Source: JAMXLJ01 sp036558745 (GTDB taxonomy: Bacteria; Actinomycetota; Acidimicrobiia; IMCC26256; JAMXLJ01). From it: a stretch of 64,000 nucleotides of DNA. Below, one piece after another: positions 59,669 to 64,000 of this stretch. Positions within the stretch are counted from its first letter, which is position 1; every line of letters starts with the position of its first letter. A program made the translations under genes and the position numbers. The stretch spans positions 110,765-174,764 of the forward strand of contig DATBEZ010000040.1 of the NCBI GenBank assembly GCA_036558745.1, read 5' to 3'. A model generated the notes under the pieces. It was not told where the DNA came from. It searched no databases and saw only the letters and a list, made by a program, of their open reading frames with translations.

Positions 59669-62359
59669 GTGTTCATCGACGGCTTCGTGCACCAACTGCC
59701 CGACATCGACCGCGAGGAGACGAGCGAGTGGCTCGACTCCCTGCAGTCGGTGATCGACATTCGCGGCAAATCCCGCGCGCGCTATCTCCTCGCGCGTCTG
59801 CTCGAACAGGCCCGCGAGCAGGGCGTCGGCGTCCCGTCGATGGTGTCGACGCCTTACATCAACACGATCCCGGCCGAGAAGGAGCCGTGGTTTCCGGGTG
59901 ACGAGTACATCGAGCGCCGGATCCGCGCCTTCATCCGGTGGAACGCGGTCGTCATGGTGGCCCGGGCCAACCGGCGCTTCGACGGCCTCGGCGGTCACCT
60001 CTCGACGTACGCGTCCGCGGCGTCGCTCTACGAGGTCGGGTTCAACCACTTCTTCCGCGGGAAGGCCGACGGCGGCTTCGGCGACCAGGTCTTCATGCAG
60101 GGCCATGCGGCACCCGGCATCTACGCGCGCGCGTACCTCGAAGGGCGTCTGAGCGACGAGCAGCTGGACCGGTTCCGGCGCGAGGTCGGCGGCGGGGGAC
60201 TGCCCAGCTATCCGCACCCGCGTCGCATGCCCGACTTCTGGGAGTTCCCGACGGTGTCGATGGGCCTGTCACCGCTCAACGCGGTCGCGCAGGCGCGCGT
60301 CAACCGGTACCTGTTGCACCACGAGCTGGCGGACACGAGCCGGGCGAAGGTGTGGGCGTTCCTCGGCGACGGCGAGATGGACGAGCCCGAGTCGACCGCC
60401 GCGCTGTCGATCGCGGCGCGCGAGCAGCTCGACAACTTGATCTTCGTCGTCAACTGCAACCTGCAGCGCCTCGACGGGCCGGTGCGCGGCAACGGCAAGG
60501 TGATCCAGGAGCTCGAGGCGATCTTCCGCGGCGCGGGCTGGAACGTCATCAAGGTGGTCTGGGGTCGCGAGTGGGACGACCTCCTGCTGCGCGACGTGGA
60601 CGGGGTGCTCGTCAACAAGATGAACTCGACCGTCGACGGCGAGTTCCAGAAGTACGCGGTCGAGACCGGCGAGTACATCCGCGACCACTTCTTCGGGCCG
60701 GACCCGCGCCTGCGCGCGATGGCCGAGCACCTTTCCGACGACGAGCTGCGCAAGCTGTCGCGCGGTGGCCACGACTACCGGAAGCTGTACGCCGCGTACA
60801 AGGCCGCGGTCGAGCACACCGGCAGCCCGACCGTGATCCTCGCCAAGACGGTGAAGGGCTGGACGCTCGGGCCCGACTTCGAGGCCCGCAACGCGACGCA
60901 CCAGATCAAGAAGATGACGGAAGCGGAGCTCAAGACGTTCCGCGACCGGCTCTACCTCGACATCCCCGACGAGGTGCTCGAGGGCGACGCCCTGCCGCCC
61001 TACTACCACCCGGGCAAGGACTCACCCGAGTACGAGTACATGATGGAGCGCCGGCGCGCGCTCGACGGGTTCCTGCCGAACCGCGTCGTTCGCGCCCGCC
61101 CCGTGTCGCAGCCGCCGGCCGACACGTACGCCGACCTGCTCGCGGGGACGGGCGAGAAGGTGCAGGCGTCGACGACGACTGCGTTCGCGCGGCTCGTCCG
61201 AAAGCTCATGCAGGACCCGAAGGTGGGGGAGCGGGTGGTCCCGATCATCCCCGACGAGGCGCGCACGTTCGGTCTCGACGCGCTGTTCCGCGACATGCAG
61301 ATCTACGCGCCGCTCGGCCAGCTCTACGAGCCCGTCGACGCGGGACTGCTCCTCAGCTATCGCGAGTCGCGCAAGGGTCGCATCCTCGAAGAGGGGATCA
61401 GCGAAGCGGGCGCGATGGCGTCGTTCACCGCCGCGGGTACGTCGTACGCGACGTGGGGACAGGACATCATCCCGTTCTTCATCTTCTACTCGATGTTCGG
61501 GTTCCAGCGCGTCGGCGACCTCGTGTGGAGCTTCGGCGACCAGCGCGGTCGCGGGTTCATGCTCGGCGCCACCGCAGGTCGAACGACGCTGACGGGTGAG
61601 GGTCTCCAGCACGCCGACGGGCAGAGCCAGGCCCTCGCGATCGCGCTGCCGAACTGCCGGGCGTACGACCCGGCGTTCGCGTACGAGATGGCCGTCATCG
61701 TTCGCGACGGCATCGAGCGCATGTACGGGCCCGAGCCCGAGGACTGCTTCTACTACCTGACGCTCTACAACGAGAACTACCCGATGCCGGCGATGCCCGA
61801 AGGCGTCGAGGACGGCATCGTCCGCGGCTTGTACCGGTACCGTCCCGCAGCGGAAGAGCGCGAGCTGCACGCGACACTGCTCGGGAGCGGCACCATGCTG
61901 CGCGAGGCGCTGGAGGCCCAGCGCATGCTGCTCGAGGATCACGACGTCGCAGCCGATGTGTGGAGCGCGACGAGCTACAAGTTGCTGCGCGAGGACGCGC
62001 TGGCCGCGGAGCGCTGGAACCGGCTCCACCCGACCGAGGCACCGCGCACCCCGTATGTCACCGAGCAGCTCGGCGGTGACGAGCGGCCGATCGTCGCCGT
62101 GACCGACTTCCTGAAGTCGGTGCCGGATCAGATCGGTCGGTTCGTGTCCCAGCCGTTCATCCCGCTCGGCACCGACGGGTTCGGCTACTCCGACACCCGC
62201 CAGGCGCTGCGGCGGCACTTCGAGGTGGACGCGGCCCACATCGTGGTCGCCACCCTCGACGGGCTGGCCATGCAGGGCAAGGTCAAGGGCGAGGCGGTGG
62301 AGAAGGCGATCCGGCTCTACGGGATCGACCCCGACGCACCCGACCCGCGGATCGTCTGA
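59669..62359 (+). CDS. aceE: Pyruvate dehydrogenase E1 component, homodimeric type
   Basis: An 896-residue thiamine-diphosphate enzyme that decarboxylates pyruvate and passes the acetyl group to E2 lipoyl domains. GTG 59669 is chosen because GGAGGA lies 5 bases upstream and the protein then begins FIDGFVHQLPDIDREETSEW, as in other actinobacterial AceE. Landmarks are RYLLARLLEQAREQGVGVPS, YINTIPAEKEPWFPGDEYIE, the TPP motif FLGDGEMDEPES, NLIFVVNCNLQRLDGPVRGN and LTGEGLQHADGQS. It is full length. No E2 or E3 gene is in the window, as is common for the actinobacterial homodimeric form, where E2 is shared with the 2-oxoglutarate complex. Confidence 0.97.
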   Translation: MFIDGFVHQLPDIDREETSEWLDSLQSVIDIRGKSRARYLLARLLEQAREQGVGVPSMVSTPYINTIPAEKEPWFPGDEYIERRIRAFIRWNAVVMVARANRRFDGLGGHLSTYASAASLYEVGFNHFFRGKADGGFGDQVFMQGHAAPGIYARAYLEGRLSDEQLDRFRREVGGGGLPSYPHPRRMPDFWEFPTVSMGLSPLNAVAQARVNRYLLHHELADTSRAKVWAFLGDGEMDEPESTAALSIAAREQLDNLIFVVNCNLQRLDGPVRGNGKVIQELEAIFRGAGWNVIKVVWGREWDDLLLRDVDGVLVNKMNSTVDGEFQKYAVETGEYIRDHFFGPDPRLRAMAEHLSDDELRKLSRGGHDYRKLYAAYKAAVEHTGSPTVILAKTVKGWTLGPDFEARNATHQIKKMTEAELKTFRDRLYLDIPDEVLEGDALPPYYHPGKDSPEYEYMMERRRALDGFLPNRVVRARPVSQPPADTYADLLAGTGEKVQASTTTAFARLVRKLMQDPKVGERVVPIIPDEARTFGLDALFRDMQIYAPLGQLYEPVDAGLLLSYRESRKGRILEEGISEAGAMASFTAAGTSYATWGQDIIPFFIFYSMFGFQRVGDLVWSFGDQRGRGFMLGATAGRTTLTGEGLQHADGQSQALAIALPNCRAYDPAFAYEMAVIVRDGIERMYGPEPEDCFYYLTLYNENYPMPAMPEGVEDGIVRGLYRYRPAAEERELHATLLGSGTMLREALEAQRMLLEDHDVAADVWSATSYKLLREDALAAERWNRLHPTEAPRTPYVTEQLGGDERPIVAVTDFLKSVPDQIGRFVSQPFIPLGTDGFGYSDTRQALRRHFEVDAAHIVVATLDGLAMQGKVKGEAVEKAIRLYGIDPDAPDPRIV

Positions 62360-62632
62360 CGCCGAGGGCCGTCGCGGCCTCTACTTCGTGCCGGCGATGC
62401 AACGAGCCACGCCCGGGGCCCTGACCTCGCCGGCTGCTTCGCGGCCCATGATGACGGAGCCCCACCTGTCCCAGCCGGCAGACAGCCCCGCCCACCTCAC
62501 CCGCTGAGCGCCCCGGACCTCGTCGCCGCTCACCCTCGGCCCGCCCGTGCCTCGCCGGACGGCTCCTCGCTCAACTGGTCGACTCCGCTCCGGCCTCCCG
62601 GGCTCCGCCCAGGCCTCCGCTGCGTCCCCGGC
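62360..62632. other. Gap after aceE
   Basis: 273 bases with no credible gene. An imperfect GC-rich hairpin (about 62363-62382) just after the stop could end the aceE transcript. The rest is Pro/Arg-coding-like noise on both strands and nothing more is recognised. Confidence 0.4.
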
Positions 62633-62836
62633 TCAGCTCTCCCGCTCGGCGTCGGGGTCCCAGGGCTCCTGCTCGTCCTCGTCGTCCTCGTCGTCGTCGA
62701 GGTAGCGGTGGGCCTCGTCGTCGTCCTCGTCGAGGTCAGCGAGCGTCCCGCTGCCCTCGCGGAACAGGCCGTCGTCGTAGCCCTGCTTGAGCTCGCGGGC
62801 CTCCCGGAAGCGGCGCGCTCGTCCTTTTCTGGGCAC
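62633..62836 (-). CDS. Small protein with a basic N-terminus and strongly acidic C-terminus
   Basis: A 67-residue protein. GTG 62836 has AGGTAGG-like sequence upstream and starts PRKGRARRFREARELKQGYD; from residue about 35 it becomes acidic (LADLDEDDDEAHRYLDDDED, then EDEQEPWDPDAERES). The basic start with ARELK followed by an acidic tail loosely recalls DUF3073 proteins of actinobacteria, but the similarity is too short to assert. Probably soluble. It is downstream of the nitroreductase gene on the same strand, with a 79-base gap. Confidence 0.6.
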   Translation of the reverse strand: MPRKGRARRFREARELKQGYDDGLFREGSGTLADLDEDDDEAHRYLDDDEDDEDEQEPWDPDAERES

Positions 62837-62915
62837 GTGGTCACCTACCTCGACCGAACGAGTGGACCTCCATGATGCCGCACCCGCGCCCCGTCGTGCG
62901 CGACCGAGCGGCGAT

Positions 62916-63623
62916 TCAGCGCGTCCTCGAGAGCGCTCCGGCACCGTTGTGCCTGGTGGGCACGCGGTTCACGAACGGACGGCTTCCGAAGCGGTCGACG
63001 TGGACCACCTCGCCGACCGGGCGACGGGTCGTGGGGCCGTAGTGACCTCGGGGCCAGCCGAGCGGGATGACCGCGCACGGCGTCACCCAGCGGGGCAGGC
63101 CGAGCGTACGACGGGCCAGGACGGTCGACCAGAGCGGCAACGTGGTGAGCGACGCCCCGAGGCCGAGGGACCGGGCGGCGAGCAGCAGGTTCTGGACGCT
63201 CGGGTAGATCGACGCGTAGTAGCTCGCGGTGGCCGCCGGCGGGAACAGCGGGCGGGACCCACGCAGGCAGGCGACGACGACGACCGGGACCTCCTCGAAG
63301 TGGTCGGCCTGCCACTGCACCGCTTCGGCGATCTTGTCCTGGCTGAAGGGGTGCGGACGCCGGCGGCCGAGGCGCTTGTAGATCGACCACGACTGCCGGT
63401 TGAGCCGGGCCAGCTGGTGCTTCACGTCGGGATCGCGCACGACGACCCACTCCCAGGTCTGGCGGTTCCCCGCGGTCGGGGCGCGGAGCGCGAGCTCGAT
63501 GCAGCGCAGGACCGTGTCGTCGTCGACCGGGTCGGTTCGCAGGCGCCGCACGGCACGCTGGGTCTCCATCGCCTGCGCGACGGGCATCGTGAGCCCGTCG
63601 GCGGCCTCGTCGAAGCTCGGCAT
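62916..63623 (-). CDS. Nitroreductase-family FMN protein
   Basis: A 235-residue flavoprotein. RAVRRLRTDPVDDDTVLRCI, LRAPTAGNRQTWEWVVVRD and SVQNLLLAARSLGLGASLTT give the FMN-binding core, with VIPLGWPRG near the C-terminus. The family reduces nitro groups, quinones or iodotyrosines with NAD(P)H; this member's substrate is unknown. ATG 63623 is chosen because GGAAGGAGG is 4 bases upstream. It is divergent from the tRNA-Val gene. Confidence 0.92.
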   Translation of the reverse strand: MPSFDEAADGLTMPVAQAMETQRAVRRLRTDPVDDDTVLRCIELALRAPTAGNRQTWEWVVVRDPDVKHQLARLNRQSWSIYKRLGRRRPHPFSQDKIAEAVQWQADHFEEVPVVVVACLRGSRPLFPPAATASYYASIYPSVQNLLLAARSLGLGASLTTLPLWSTVLARRTLGLPRWVTPCAVIPLGWPRGHYGPTTRRPVGEVVHVDRFGSRPFVNRVPTRHNGAGALSRTR

Positions 63624-63735
63624 GGGCCTCCTTCCGGACCGCACAGGCTACCGCCGGCGGTCGGCGGATGGTCCGGGCGCGCGACATCTCCTGCCGAGCG
63701 TTGGTGGGGGACCGTTCCCCTCCGCGACCGTCCGG

Positions 63736-63741
63736 TAACCT
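63736..63741 (+). promoter_or_regulatory. -10 box and hairpin before tRNA-Val
   Basis: TAACCT lies 25 bases before the tRNA 5' end. A perfect 6-bp hairpin (63750-63755 with 63759-63764) sits between them in the predicted 5' leader. The -35 region is unclear. Confidence 0.4.
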
Positions 63742-63766
63742 CGCATCCCGCGCCGCTTCGGCGCCC

Positions 63767-63838
63767 GGGCGATTAGCTCAGCGGGAGAGCGCTGCCTTCA
63801 CACGGCAGAGGTCACTGGTTCGAAACCAGTATCGCCCA
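63767..63838 (+). tRNA. tRNA-Val (CAC)
   Basis: The acceptor stem GGGCGAT (63767-63773) pairs with ATCGCCC (63831-63837). The anticodon stem CTGCC/GGCAG holds the loop TTCACAC with anticodon CAC. The T arm is ACTGG-TTCGAAA-CCAGT. Discriminator A63838; CCA is not encoded. It reads the GTG codon, which is very frequent here. Confidence 0.97.
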
Positions 63839-63894
63839 CGCAGTTCGTGCTGGTGAGAAACCCCGCGGTGCATCCCCGGACCCACGTCGCTCTT

Positions 63895-64000
63895 TCAGCG
63901 ACGCAACGCGAGCTCGGGCCGGGCCAGCGGACTCTCGAGCCTGAAGCCCTTCCATGCGCAGTAGATGCCGAGGGCCAACTCCCACGCGGCCTCCGGGAGC
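63895..64000 (-). CDS. C-terminal end of a membrane protein, DUF4386-like (partial)
   Basis: A coding segment that enters from the right edge on the minus strand and stops at TGA 63897-63895. The 34 visible residues read LPEAAWELALGIYCAWKGFR, then LESPLARPELALRR, with G/C third positions. The WELALGIY-x3-KGFR pattern is the usual end of DUF4386 and similar multi-pass proteins. The rest is outside the window. Confidence 0.5.
   Translation of the reverse strand, partial: LPEAAWELALGIYCAWKGFRLESPLARPELALRR

Noticed and set aside
47852..63838. Duplication of a segment flanked by the two tRNA-Val genes
   Set aside because: The two tRNAs have different anticodons and differ in most stems; the sequence between them shows no duplicated flanks.

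Overview
The window is a 64 kb piece of a high-GC (about 70 percent by eye) actinobacterial chromosome. Codon third positions are almost always G or C. The gene set includes a homodimeric pyruvate dehydrogenase E1, a Ddn-type deazaflavin (F420) oxidoreductase, an AftB-like polytopic transferase, DUF5317, DUF6458 and DUF2304 proteins, and many GTG starts. I infer an Acidimicrobiia-like or other non-mycolate actinobacterium; the sequence alone does not prove this. There are three tRNA genes (Gly-GCC, Val-GAC, Val-CAC), no rRNA, no CRISPR array, and no transposase or integrase.

Layout. 0.1-7.3 kb: a glycan module made of a secreted GH114-type lipoprotein, a single 1096-residue protein joining a PelF-like glycosyltransferase to a PelG-like membrane domain, a nucleotide-sugar dehydrogenase and an NDP-sugar epimerase. 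7.3-12.7 kb: a hydrolase, tRNA-Gly, a large glycine-rich secreted protein and several small genes, one of them frameshifted. 12.8-36.7 kb: a long envelope-glycan region with four related GT39/ArnT-like membrane transferases (three in tandem), two other GT-C type proteins, two GT2 enzymes (one fused to a methyltransferase, one paired with DUF2304), two acyltransferase-3 proteins, a UDP-galactopyranose-mutase-like flavoprotein, a deacetylase, a GNAT-like protein, two further methyltransferases, an MBL-fold protein and a GT4 enzyme. 36.8-43.8 kb: signalling, with a UBP zinc finger protein, a SpoIIE/STAS/HATPase partner-switching set and a GGDEF-EAL protein. 43.8-50.8 kb: an SDR enzyme, a large FtsX/MacB permease, tRNA-Val and a patchy accessory stretch that includes a cupin gene broken by an in-frame stop. 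50.8-64 kb: a second GGDEF-EAL protein, a divergent MFS/TetR unit with a clear palindromic operator candidate, a second glycine-rich secreted protein, an AftB-like transferase, a RING-like membrane protein, aceE, a nitroreductase and tRNA-Val.

How the genes fit together. The first 7 kb looks like a reduced Pel-type (galactosaminoglycan) system. Hydrolase, polymerising transferase plus membrane domain, and sugar-nucleotide supply are present; recognisable PelD, PelE, PelB and PelC are not. The later glycan genes suggest a lipid-linked, polyprenyl-phosphate-sugar-fed glycan that is acylated, deacetylated and methylated. Two intact c-di-GMP turnover proteins and a partner-switching module could control surface behaviour, but no sequence evidence ties them to the glycan genes. 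Many adjacent genes overlap by 1-4 bases, and several isolated genes have a TANNNT -10 box only 6-10 bases before the start codon, which suggests frequent leaderless transcription.
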